A stretch of DNA of 64,000 nt from CAZZKG01 sp964654825 (GTDB taxonomy: Bacteria; Gemmatimonadota; CAZMKB01). Positions 8,316-15,774 of the stretch are shown in pieces. The notes under the pieces were generated by a model that searched no databases, was not told where the DNA came from, and worked only from the letters and a program-made list of their open reading frames with translations. The stretch covers positions 1 to 64,000 of the forward strand of contig CAZZKG010000011.1 of assembly GCA_964654825.1 (NCBI GenBank). Direction: 5' to 3'. How positions within the stretch are numbered: position 1 is the first letter of the stretch; each line of letters begins with the position of its first letter. The translations under genes were made by a program, and so were the position numbers.

Positions 8316-8738
8316 GTGATCGATCTTGTAATGAAAATGTCTGTCTCTGTTCCCAGTGATGAGCAATATCTCAACTGGATTCAGAACATCGTCCAGGCCT
8401 TCCTGAACGATCCGGCTTCACCCATTTCGAAAAAGAAAGGGCTCGCTCACAAGCTGACACTCGCCACGGTGGAAGCGATCACCAACGCAATAGTACATGG
8501 AAATGAGAAGGGGCAAAGCCCTCTCTCAGAAATCGAGATCACCGTGACCGAGAAGTGGGTCGAGATCAAAGTGAGAGATACCGGTCCCGGCTACGATCTC
8601 CGTAAGGTTCCAGAGCCGCAAATAGAGTCCTGCCCGACAAACGGGATGGGTCTTCACATGATAAAAGAAATCATGACACAGGTAACTCTGACGAAGAGAG
8701 ACGGGAAGAACGAACTCAAGATGACAAGGGTACTCTGA
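8316..8738 (+). CDS. RsbW/SpoIIAB-like serine-kinase-type ATPase (anti-sigma factor family)
   Basis: A 140-residue stand-alone GHKL ATPase domain of the anti-sigma serine kinase type. The N-box is EAITNAIVHGN, the G1 box is DTGPGYD and the G2 box is NGMGLHMIK. There is no transmembrane segment or receiver domain. Family members bind a sigma factor or phosphorylate an anti-anti-sigma (STAS) protein. No sigma factor, STAS protein or PP2C phosphatase is nearby, so its partner must be elsewhere. I chose the GTG at 8316 because AGGAGG lies 4 bases upstream; a TTG at 8289 overlaps the predicted -10 box. Confidence 0.85.
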   Translation: MIDLVMKMSVSVPSDEQYLNWIQNIVQAFLNDPASPISKKKGLAHKLTLATVEAITNAIVHGNEKGQSPLSEIEITVTEKWVEIKVRDTGPGYDLRKVPEPQIESCPTNGMGLHMIKEIMTQVTLTKRDGKNELKMTRVL

Positions 8739-8739
8739 C

Positions 8740-8943
8740 TCAATCCTTCTTGAATACCTTCACTTCATACCCGTCGATTTTGATTTCTTCAACTTTACAG
8801 TTTGATTGTCTTTCCTTGCTGATCGGACAGTTCTTCTCGTCGATGCATTTCATGATGGCTTCTGTTTTGTTCTTCGCAGGGATGATAAACCAGCACGGTG
8901 AAGTGCTGATGTCCGTCACTATGAAGAGCTTGTATTCTTCCAC
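8740..8943 (-). CDS. Small cysteine-containing protein of unknown function
   Basis: A 67-residue protein starting at a GTG with GGAGG 6 bases upstream. It contains four cysteines (SPCWFI, MKCIDEKNC, SNCKVEE) and alternating beta and alpha segments; I see no signal peptide and recognise no family. It lies 60 bases after nfu on the same strand and may be the last gene of the methylmalonyl-CoA mutase operon. Its stop is almost touching the stop of the convergent RsbW-like gene. The good ribosome site argues for a real gene. Confidence 0.55.
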   Translation of the reverse strand: MEEYKLFIVTDISTSPCWFIIPAKNKTEAIMKCIDEKNCPISKERQSNCKVEEIKIDGYEVKVFKKD

Positions 8944-9003
8944 GTAAATCCTCCACCTTTCGATTACTGATCCCCTTCGAGAAGGAGATCACCAGCTGAT
9001 CTT

Positions 9004-9222
9004 CTATACGGAGTCCACCCTCTTCACTTCCGGGACGAGTTCCTTCAGACGTGTTTCGATCCCGTTTTTAAGGGTCATAGTGGACATGGGACATCCCGCA
9101 CACGCTCCGGTCAACTTGATCTTTACCACTCCATCCTCGACATCGATGAGTTCCATGTCACCACCATCGGCGACGAGCGCCGGGCGAATACTATCGAGAG
9201 CTTTTTCGATTTTTTCCCTCAT
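9004..9222 (-). CDS. Nfu-type Fe-S cluster carrier (NifU C-terminal domain protein)
   Basis: A 72-residue NifU C-terminal-like protein. The family signature is complete: RPALVADGGDMELIDVEDG followed by the CxxC motif CAGCPMS (Cys41, Cys44), which holds a [4Fe-4S] cluster between two subunits for delivery to apo-enzymes. AAAGGAG precedes the ATG. It follows the ThiC-family gene by about 20 bases, and ThiC proteins need a [4Fe-4S] cluster, so a dedicated delivery role is plausible though unproven. Confidence 0.9.
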   Translation of the reverse strand: MREKIEKALDSIRPALVADGGDMELIDVEDGVVKIKLTGACAGCPMSTMTLKNGIETRLKELVPEVKRVDSV

Positions 9223-9243
9223 AGACTTGCTCCTTTCAAATGT

Positions 9244-10545
9244 TCACAGCGTCGGTTCTCCCAGTGGTTTTGTCTTAGAAACATTATGGAGCTGTATGGC
9301 GCAGAGATCCCCGCACATGGTGCACACGTCCTTCCCTGCATCCTCGCTCCGCTGTCGCATCTCCCTCGCCTTCTCCGGATCGATTGCCCTTGCAAACATC
9401 CCTTCCCAATCGAGGTTTTTCCTGCACGTGGACATCTCCTTATCCTGAAGACGGGCACCCGGGATGCCCCTGCCGATATCCGCGATATGGCCCGCAATCC
9501 TGGCAGCGATCACTCCTTCTTTCACATCCTGGAGTTCCGGCAATCTCAAATGTTCGGCCGGTGTCACATAGCAGAGGAAGTCGGCCCCGGCCATTGCGGC
9601 GATCGCACCTCCTATTGCCGAAGTGATGTGATCGTATCCCGGCGTGACGTCCGTCGGGAGTGGTCCCAGGATGTAGAAGGGTGCACCCTTGCAGACTTCT
9701 TTCTCCAGCTGGACGTTTGCCTCGATTTGATCGATCGGGACATGCCCCGGGCCCTCGATCATAACCTGTACACCGCGCCCAAGGGCACGCTCTCTCAATT
9801 CACCTAGGGTCATGAGTTCTTCCACCTGCGGTCCATCGGTGGCATCCTCAATCGCTCCAGGCCTGAGCCCGTCTCCCAAGCTCAATGTCACATCGTATTC
9901 CACGGCGATATCCAGAAGTTCATCGAACTGTTCGTACAGCGGATTTTCCCTGTCGTGGTACGCCATCCAGTTTGCCAGGATAGCTCCTCCTCTGCTGACG
10001 ATCCCCCCGACCCTTCCCTCCGCGTCGAGCTTCTGCAGAGCCTTACGTGTCACGCCACAGTGAACAGTGACGAAATCAACTCCATCCTCCGCATGCTTTT
10101 TAATGACACCAAAAAGTTCCTCCGCATCCATCTCGCAGACCGACCTCCCCCGGTCGATTAGTTCGGACACGGCCTGGTAGATGGGTACAGTGCCGAAGGT
10201 AACCTCACACGCATCGAGGAGTATTTTCCTGATCTCGTCGAGATCCCCCCCCGTGCTCAGGTCCATAATGGCATCGGCTCCATACCTAACCGCGATATTC
10301 ATTTTTTCTATTTCTTCTTCGGGGAATGAGTGATCTTTGGATGTCCCGATGTTAGCGTTCACCTTCACACAGAGCCCTTCACCAATTCCCCGGGGAATGA
10401 AATTGTGCCGTATATTTTTGGGAATTACAATCGTGCCACGAGCGACCCGATCCCTCACGACCTCCGGAGTTACCCCCTCGGCCCGGGATACTGCATGGAT
10501 GGCCTCGGTTATTTTCCCCTCTCTGGCCGCAGTCAGCTGGGTCAT
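9244..10545 (-). CDS. thiC: ThiC-family radical SAM enzyme (HMP-P synthase or 5-hydroxybenzimidazole synthase)
   Basis: A 433-residue ThiC-family enzyme. Typical members rearrange aminoimidazole ribotide to the thiamine pyrimidine (HMP-P); the BzaF paralogue makes 5-hydroxybenzimidazole, the lower base of some cobamides. Core motifs are IMDLSTGGD, SRGGAILANWM, SLGDGLRPG, MIEGPGHVP and GPLPTDVTPGYDHI. The C-terminal cluster ligands are Cys408, Cys411 and Cys415 (CTMCGDLC), CX2CX3C, one residue shorter than the E. coli ThiC CX2CX4C spacing I recall. It starts 15 bases after the methylmalonyl-CoA mutase gene, leaving no room for a TPP riboswitch. The cobalamin context makes the paralogue question open. 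Confidence 0.85.
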   Translation of the reverse strand: MTQLTAAREGKITEAIHAVSRAEGVTPEVVRDRVARGTIVIPKNIRHNFIPRGIGEGLCVKVNANIGTSKDHSFPEEEIEKMNIAVRYGADAIMDLSTGGDLDEIRKILLDACEVTFGTVPIYQAVSELIDRGRSVCEMDAEELFGVIKKHAEDGVDFVTVHCGVTRKALQKLDAEGRVGGIVSRGGAILANWMAYHDRENPLYEQFDELLDIAVEYDVTLSLGDGLRPGAIEDATDGPQVEELMTLGELRERALGRGVQVMIEGPGHVPIDQIEANVQLEKEVCKGAPFYILGPLPTDVTPGYDHITSAIGGAIAAMAGADFLCYVTPAEHLRLPELQDVKEGVIAARIAGHIADIGRGIPGARLQDKEMSTCRKNLDWEGMFARAIDPEKAREMRQRSEDAGKDVCTMCGDLCAIQLHNVSKTKPLGEPTL

Positions 10546-10560
10546 ACAATCACCTTCTTT

Positions 10561-12225
10561 CTAAAACACCGGCTTCTCTGTATATTCGCCGAAAACACTC
10601 TTTAAAACCTGTGACATTTCCCCGAGAGTCGCATAAGACCGGGTAGCCTCGAGGATATACGGCATGAGATTATCACTGCCGCGGGCAGCGTCGGCGAGAT
10701 CCTTCAGGCACTTCTCCACCTTCCGGTTATCCCGACCCTCCCTCACTTTCTGCACAGCCCTGCACTGCTCTTCTTCCGTCTCGGGATCAATCTTCAGGAT
10801 GGGTATCTCGATGGGTTCGTCTTCGTCGGTAAAGGCGTTGACTCCCACGACTATCTTACGCTTCTCCTCGATCTCTTTCTGGTACCGGTACGAGGCCCGG
10901 GCGATCTCACGCTGCTGAAAACCCTTTTCGATGGCTGCGACAACTCCCCCGAGATCATCAATTTTCCTGAAATAATCGTCGGCCTCTCCCTCCAAACGAT
11001 CGGTCAGCGCTTCGATGAAGAAAGAACCCCCGAGAGGGTCAATAGTGTTCACAACCCCGGTCTCGTAACCGATCAGCTGCTGGGTCCTGAGTGCTATTTT
11101 TACTGCTTTCTCCGTAGGTAACGCGTGCGTCTCATCCATCGAGTTGGTATGGAGCGACTGTGTGCCACCGAGTACGGCAGCAAGAGCCTGAAAGGCCGTC
11201 CTGGCGATGTTGTTCTCGGGCTGTGGGGCCGTAAGAGAGCATCCTGCCGTCTGGGTGTGAAACCGCATAAGCCAGGACCGCGGGCTTCCGGCTCCGTATT
11301 TTTCCTTCATGGTCCGTGCCCATATCCGCCGGGCGGCTCTGAATTTTGCAATCTCCTCGAAGAAATCCAGGTGTGAATTGAAGAAGAGGGAAAGCCTTTC
11401 GGCGATGGAATCGATATCGAGTCCACGTTCGAGGGCCGACTCGACATAGGTAAACCCGTCGGACAAAGTGAAGGCCAGCTCCTGCGCCGCCGTCGAACCC
11501 GCCTCCCTGATGTGATATCCGCTTATACTGATGGTGTTCCAGAGTGGAACTTCCTTCGCGGAGTACTCCATGATATCAGTGATGACCCGGAGAGAGGGTT
11601 TTGGTGGGAAGAGCCATTCTTTCTGAGCGATGTACTCTTTGAGTATGTCATTCTGGATGGTGCCTCTGAGTTTCTTCGAATCGACACCCTGTTTTTCACC
11701 AACACAGATGTAAAACGCATAGAGCATGGCCGCTGGACCATTTATGGTCATGGATGTACTAACTCTGTCGAGCGGGATACCGTTGAAGAGGATCTCCATA
11801 TCGGCGAGCGAATCGACAGCGACACCGCACTTACCGACCTCACCCAGCGATCTGGGAAAATCGGAATCATATCCCATGAGAGTCGGCATGTCAAAGGCAA
11901 CCGAGAGACCGGTCTGGCCCTTCTCGAGCAGAAATTTATACCGTTCGTTCGAATCTTTCGGGGTCCCGAACCCTGAGAACTGTCTCATTGTCCACAACCT
12001 GCCCCGATACATGTTGGGGTGGATGCCTCTGGTATATGGATATTCACCCGGAAAACCGATGTCCTCGAGATAATCTTTCTGTTTGAGGTGCTCCGGTGTG
12101 TAGAGCATCTCGATATCATTACCGGACAGAGTAGTAAATTCCCAATCCCTCATGTTTGCACCGGTGACCTTCTCTTGCCACCGGTCTCTGGCACCCGAGA
12201 ACTCATCTCCATCAACATGTCTCAT
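10561..12225 (-). CDS. Methylmalonyl-CoA mutase family large subunit (no B12-binding domain)
   Basis: A 554-residue catalytic TIM-barrel subunit of an adenosylcobalamin-dependent acyl-CoA mutase. Motifs include the substrate-binding YPYTRGIHPNMYRGRLWTMR, FDMPTLMGYDSD, RFHTQTAGCSLT and GGTQSLHTNSMDE. The C-terminal cobalamin-binding domain (DxHxxG) is absent, so a separate small subunit is required; it is not in the window. The YTRG and RTQTAG-like features fit methylmalonyl-CoA rather than isobutyryl-CoA mutase, but that is inference. The ATG at 12225 has GGAGG 10 bases upstream; a start 11 codons earlier is possible. It heads the operon with the ThiC-family gene and nfu; its promoter is at 12282-12310. 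Confidence 0.9.
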   Translation of the reverse strand: MRHVDGDEFSGARDRWQEKVTGANMRDWEFTTLSGNDIEMLYTPEHLKQKDYLEDIGFPGEYPYTRGIHPNMYRGRLWTMRQFSGFGTPKDSNERYKFLLEKGQTGLSVAFDMPTLMGYDSDFPRSLGEVGKCGVAVDSLADMEILFNGIPLDRVSTSMTINGPAAMLYAFYICVGEKQGVDSKKLRGTIQNDILKEYIAQKEWLFPPKPSLRVITDIMEYSAKEVPLWNTISISGYHIREAGSTAAQELAFTLSDGFTYVESALERGLDIDSIAERLSLFFNSHLDFFEEIAKFRAARRIWARTMKEKYGAGSPRSWLMRFHTQTAGCSLTAPQPENNIARTAFQALAAVLGGTQSLHTNSMDETHALPTEKAVKIALRTQQLIGYETGVVNTIDPLGGSFFIEALTDRLEGEADDYFRKIDDLGGVVAAIEKGFQQREIARASYRYQKEIEEKRKIVVGVNAFTDEDEPIEIPILKIDPETEEEQCRAVQKVREGRDNRKVEKCLKDLADAARGSDNLMPYILEATRSYATLGEMSQVLKSVFGEYTEKPVF

Positions 12226-12281
12226 GTACGGTAAACCTCCATCCGACAAACACGACAAGGAGCAGAACCACCCAACGCTAA

Positions 12282-12310
12282 AATATATATCCAGTATGTG
12301 GACAATTCAA
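12282..12310 (-). promoter_or_regulatory. Sigma-70 type promoter of the methylmalonyl-CoA mutase operon
   Basis: Minus-strand TTGAAT (12310-12305) and TATATT (12287-12282) with a 17-base spacer. It lies about 60 bases before the mutase ATG and just downstream of the palindromic repeat at 12370. Confidence 0.55.
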
Positions 12311-12369
12311 GTAGAGGGCCACTGGTGGTCCTGTTCATAAATACGGTGACGCAACGAGGCCATCGAAAT

Positions 12370-12422
12370 AAATAGGGACAGTCACCATTTATTTTTTAAA
12401 TAAATGGTGACTGTCCCTATTT
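12370..12422. repeat. REP-like perfect palindrome, copy 1
   Basis: Two perfect 25-base inverted arms (12370-12394 and 12398-12422) around a 3-base TTT loop. The arm core GGGACAGTCACCATTTAT recurs in the palindrome at 41591-41646. It is intergenic, between the radical SAM gene and the mutase promoter, as expected for REP elements mobilised in trans by a REP-associated tyrosine transposase. No such transposase is in the window. It could also act as a transcription terminator or mRNA stabiliser. Confidence 0.85.
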
Positions 12423-12466
12423 TTACCTATTTTTAGAAATTGGTGATGAACTCCCGGGACGGGCCA

Positions 12467-13279
12467 CTAATACACGGAAGCGCAGAGGCTCGTTTCTCTC
12501 CTTAGCCTGTCCGCGATGGTGAGGAGTTTTTCTTTAGAGAGCGGCAGGATTTCCGCTTCTGCGGGAGCCCTGTCGACGGAATAGATCTGGACATCCCTCG
12601 GACGGATTTTCCCGACAGTTTCGATCCAGGCGGTGATATCCGTCTCGGTGGCGTTATTCAACCTCCCCTCGAAGAAAAGAGACTGGATCACGAGGTTATC
12701 CAGGCCGGTGAGCGCCGTAATGAGCTGCTTTAGATCGAATCCCCCGTATGGCCTGTTGGCCATCCGGATCTTTTTTATAGAGGCGGCATCGAGCTTGACT
12801 ATCGCCACATCGAGTTTACCGACGGCAGTATGTACCTGCTCATCCACAAGAGTAGTGCCATTGGTTAGGACCGCTGTGCCGGCCGCGGGGACGAGTAAAT
12901 CGCGCAGGTCCATCACCTCCCGAACGAGCTTCGGGAAATCCGGGTGGAGAGTGGGTTCTCCATTTCCCGCAAACGTGATAAACTCTACCCCCTCCTTCCG
13001 ATTCACGAGGCCGGTGAGTGCTTCACGAAGCTGGACTATGATCTCTTCTACGGCAGCAAACTGTCCGGGGACGACCGCATCGAGGGATTCGACAGGTTTT
13101 TCCGCTTCGTACTGGCAGTAAACGCAGTTAAACGAACACACCTTCGTGCCTGGAAGCATCGGACTTATTCCTAGTGACTTCCCGAGCCTCCGGGAGTCGA
13201 CGGGACCATAGACGAGCGACGATTGGAGGTTTATCTTCCTCAGCTCCGGAATGTTTCGGCGTACCTGGCCGTTGTTCAT
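12467..13279 (-). CDS. Radical SAM protein, Fe-S oxidoreductase of the COG0731 type
   Basis: A 270-residue radical SAM protein. The cluster motif is CSFNCVYC (CX3CX2C, about residues 48-55), with FAGNGEPTLHPDF as the glycine-rich SAM site. YGPVDSRRLGKSLGI near the N-terminus is characteristic of a widespread uncharacterised group related to the tRNA-wyosine enzyme TYW1. No second cysteine cluster is seen. Its ATG overlaps the ispH stop (ATGA), so translation is coupled and it is the last gene of the nrnA-moaB-moeA-thyX-moaA-ispH operon. Function is unknown. Confidence 0.85.
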   Translation of the reverse strand: MNNGQVRRNIPELRKINLQSSLVYGPVDSRRLGKSLGISPMLPGTKVCSFNCVYCQYEAEKPVESLDAVVPGQFAAVEEIIVQLREALTGLVNRKEGVEFITFAGNGEPTLHPDFPKLVREVMDLRDLLVPAAGTAVLTNGTTLVDEQVHTAVGKLDVAIVKLDAASIKKIRMANRPYGGFDLKQLITALTGLDNLVIQSLFFEGRLNNATETDITAWIETVGKIRPRDVQIYSVDRAPAEAEILPLSKEKLLTIADRLRRETSLCASVY

Positions 13280-14133
13280 CGAATGCCATCTTCTCCTATC
13301 TCTTTAATCCTCGTGATAACTCTTTCGAGTACAAAATCCGGCGTGGAGGCGCCGGCGGTGATACCGATCTCCTTCAGACCTGCAAACCACTCCGCGCAGA
13401 GCTCATCCGCATCTTCGATATGGTGGGTGTCAACACCGGTTGACCGGCAGACATCGACGAGTCTCCGTGTATTGCCGCTGTCCCTCCCCCCGACAACGAC
13501 CATCACTTCCACACTGCCGGCGAGATCTCTTGTCTCAGCCTGTCTGCTCACTGTGGCGTTACAGATGGTATTGAAAACCCTGAGTTCTCCCACTCTGGAG
13601 AGAAGTGCAGAAATAATTTCCATGACCGATTCTTCTTCCTGCGTACTCTGTATGACCACACCCGCTCGCTTGTATTTCCCGAGCTTCTTCACCTCATCGA
13701 CATTCTCGAGCACCTTTACCTCTCCTCCCGCGTGAGCGATGATACCCAGTACCTCGGGATGGTTGCGTTCGCCGATGATGAACAGCCGGTACCCCTGGCC
13801 TGTGAGCATCTTTGCGAACTCCTGAATCTTGGATACGAACGGACATGTCGCATCTAGGATGTCGATCCCCTTACCGACGGCTTCTTCGATAAGGTCAGGT
13901 CCAACGCCGTGGGTCCGGACGACCACCGTACCACACGAAATGTCGTCAACGGATTCGATCACATCGATCCCGAGTTCCTCCTTCAGCCGATCGACCGTCT
14001 GGGGATTGTGAATCACCGGTCCCATCGAATAGATCGGTCCCCTGGCCCTAGCGGCGGCTTCGGATATCATGGAAAGGGCCCGACGGACCCCCCAGCAAAA
14101 GCCTGCTGTTTTCACCACACTTATGTTCACCAT
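13276..14133 (-). CDS. ispH: 4-hydroxy-3-methylbut-2-enyl diphosphate reductase
   Basis: A 285-residue last enzyme of the non-mevalonate (MEP) isoprenoid pathway, reducing HMBPP to IPP and DMAPP. The three [4Fe-4S] ligands are Cys13 (GFCWGV), Cys97 (DATCPFV) and Cys191 (NTICNAT). Substrate-binding histidines lie in GPVIHN, VRTHGVG and ERNHPEV. Length and order match the family, which normally receives electrons from ferredoxin or flavodoxin. AAGG precedes the ATG. It sits between moaA and the radical SAM gene, and translation is coupled to the latter. Confidence 0.95.
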   Translation of the reverse strand: MVNISVVKTAGFCWGVRRALSMISEAAARARGPIYSMGPVIHNPQTVDRLKEELGIDVIESVDDISCGTVVVRTHGVGPDLIEEAVGKGIDILDATCPFVSKIQEFAKMLTGQGYRLFIIGERNHPEVLGIIAHAGGEVKVLENVDEVKKLGKYKRAGVVIQSTQEEESVMEIISALLSRVGELRVFNTICNATVSRQAETRDLAGSVEVMVVVGGRDSGNTRRLVDVCRSTGVDTHHIEDADELCAEWFAGLKEIGITAGASTPDFVLERVITRIKEIGEDGIR

Positions 14134-14150
14134 TTATCTTTGCACCTTGT

Positions 14151-15110
14151 TCATCCGCCGATCTGAGAGATGCTAAACGTGCTGCAACCCGGCTGCCCGT
14201 GAACGAGATGATGGCCGTTCTTCTTCAACGAGGTGGCCGATCGGATCACGGTCGCCAGATCCTCGAGTGAAGTACCTTCTCTCAGAGGAGTCCTGAGGTC
14301 GAGTTCTGAATCGGAGAAGAGGCAGCTCCTCAGCCCCCCCTGCGCGGTGAGTCTGAGGCGGTTGCACGATGAGCAGAACGGCCTGGAGAATGGAGAAATG
14401 AGGCCGATGGTGCCCCGTGTACCGCTGATGCGGTAATACCGTGCAGGGCCCGGTCCTTTCCCATCAGTTTCTTCGAGAGGAAAGAACTCCTGGAGCGACG
14501 TCAGAATCTCCCGGGTCGATAGAAATCGTTCCTTCTGCAATCTGCTGTTACAGTGAAACGGCATCATCTCGATGAATCTCACCATCAGGTTTTCCCTGGC
14601 GGCGAAAAGAGCAAAATCCCTCACTTCGTCATCGTTGAAACCCCGGATCGCCACGACGTTGATCTTGATCGGCTCCAGACCCTGTACCCTGGCGGCATCG
14701 ATACCCTGTAACACCCGGGCGAGGCCGTCCACTCCGGTCAGCCGGTGATACTTCTCCTGATCGAGAGTGTCCAGACTGACATTTACCCTCGACAGGCCCG
14801 CCGCGCTCATTTTTTCGGCTAACTGAGAGAGAAGGAGCCCATTCGTCGTGAGCGTGAGCTCACGGATCCCCAAAACGGAAGAGAGCATTTCCACCAGGTG
14901 AGTTAGACCCTTTCTCACCGTCGGTTCGCCTCCGGTGATCCTGATCCGTGTAATGCCTTCGGACACGGCAGCTTGAACAAAGCGGGAGATCTCCTCGAGA
15001 GTGAGCAATTCACCCCGGTCGACGACACCCTCCCCGATAGGGCTGCAGTAAAGGCATTTCAGGTTACACCTGTCGGTAATCGAAATTCTGAGATAGTCAA
15101 CTGTATACAT
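14151..15110 (-). CDS. moaA: GTP 3',8-cyclase, molybdenum cofactor biosynthesis
   Basis: A 319-residue radical SAM enzyme for the first step of molybdopterin synthesis (GTP to 3',8-cyclo-7,8-dihydro-GTP). The N-terminal cluster is CNLKCLYC (Cys15, 19, 22). The C-terminal GTP-binding cluster is CSSCNRLRLTAQGGLRSC. The protein ends SQIGG; a terminal Gly-Gly is conserved and needed for activity in the family. The MoaC partner is not in the window; moaB, moeA, moaD and moaE are. It starts 9 bases after thyX in the same operon. Confidence 0.95.
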   Translation of the reverse strand: MYTVDYLRISITDRCNLKCLYCSPIGEGVVDRGELLTLEEISRFVQAAVSEGITRIRITGGEPTVRKGLTHLVEMLSSVLGIRELTLTTNGLLLSQLAEKMSAAGLSRVNVSLDTLDQEKYHRLTGVDGLARVLQGIDAARVQGLEPIKINVVAIRGFNDDEVRDFALFAARENLMVRFIEMMPFHCNSRLQKERFLSTREILTSLQEFFPLEETDGKGPGPARYYRISGTRGTIGLISPFSRPFCSSCNRLRLTAQGGLRSCLFSDSELDLRTPLREGTSLEDLATVIRSATSLKKNGHHLVHGQPGCSTFSISQIGG

Positions 15111-15119
15111 CGCGGCTTC

Positions 15120-15743
15120 TCACCCCTGTCTAATATCGGCAACCATCCTCTCTTCGTCAACGTCGAAATCCGCAAAAACGCTCGGCGCTTCGACTTTCAT
15201 CATTTTGAGCATCTCGATGCAGATTTTCCGTATCTCCCACTGAGCACTTCTAGCGCACCGGAGCCGGAATATGTGCCTGAGTTCCCTGAAATTGGCACTC
15301 ACAACGATCTCGCTCTCGACTGCGTTCGGCAGGAGATACCGAGCATCCTCCCGCTTGATGCCGAGTTTCTGGAGTTCTGCATAGCTCTTTCTAGCCGACT
15401 CGACCGCCTCTTCGAAAACCTCGTGGGTTTTCTCGTTTTGAGCGACAGCGGGAGGCTCGACGAACCTGAATTCCTTCTCATCCACGTACCGCTGAGATTG
15501 CTGGGAGAATGAACACAACCGGTGACGTACGATCTGATGGGTGAATGCACGGGATCCGCCCCGAATCCTGAATGTTGCATATGCATGCTCGAGAACTGAT
15601 TCGTGACCGCTTCCGATCAGCATCGCAATGAATTTGTTCTCGGTGCCCGGACCCATTCGGGGAAATGATTTATAGCAGGTACGCCCTGCTCTCTCGATAA
15701 GCTTTTCAGCATCGGGAGTAATCGCGAGAAGCGTGACTTCCAT
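15120..15743 (-). CDS. thyX: FAD-dependent thymidylate synthase
   Basis: A 207-residue flavin-dependent enzyme making dTMP from dUMP with methylenetetrahydrofolate. The ThyX signature RHRLCSFSQQSQR occupies residues 73-85 (RHRx7S with the extra Ser/Arg). SVLEHAYATFRI and LRHIFRLRCARSAQWEIR are further conserved segments. GGAGG lies 6 bases before the ATG. It is placed inside the molybdenum cofactor operon between moeA and moaA. Use of ThyX rather than ThyA fits with the dCMP deaminase and nucleotide kinase at 37623-38662. Confidence 0.95.
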   Translation of the reverse strand: MEVTLLAITPDAEKLIERAGRTCYKSFPRMGPGTENKFIAMLIGSGHESVLEHAYATFRIRGGSRAFTHQIVRHRLCSFSQQSQRYVDEKEFRFVEPPAVAQNEKTHEVFEEAVESARKSYAELQKLGIKREDARYLLPNAVESEIVVSANFRELRHIFRLRCARSAQWEIRKICIEMLKMMKVEAPSVFADFDVDEERMVADIRQG

Positions 15744-15774
15744 TCAGAACCTCCGTGGCAAACGAAATAGTGAC

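Noticed and set aside
8795..8992. 65-codon minus-strand frame overlapping the small Cys protein gene
   Set aside because: Different frame, poorer ribosome site and no plausible protein composition compared with the frame at 8740-8943.
10546..10560. Possible TPP riboswitch before the ThiC-family gene
   Set aside because: Only 15 bases separate it from the mutase gene, so no aptamer fits; the leader of the whole operon (12226-12310) shows no conserved THI-box bases either.
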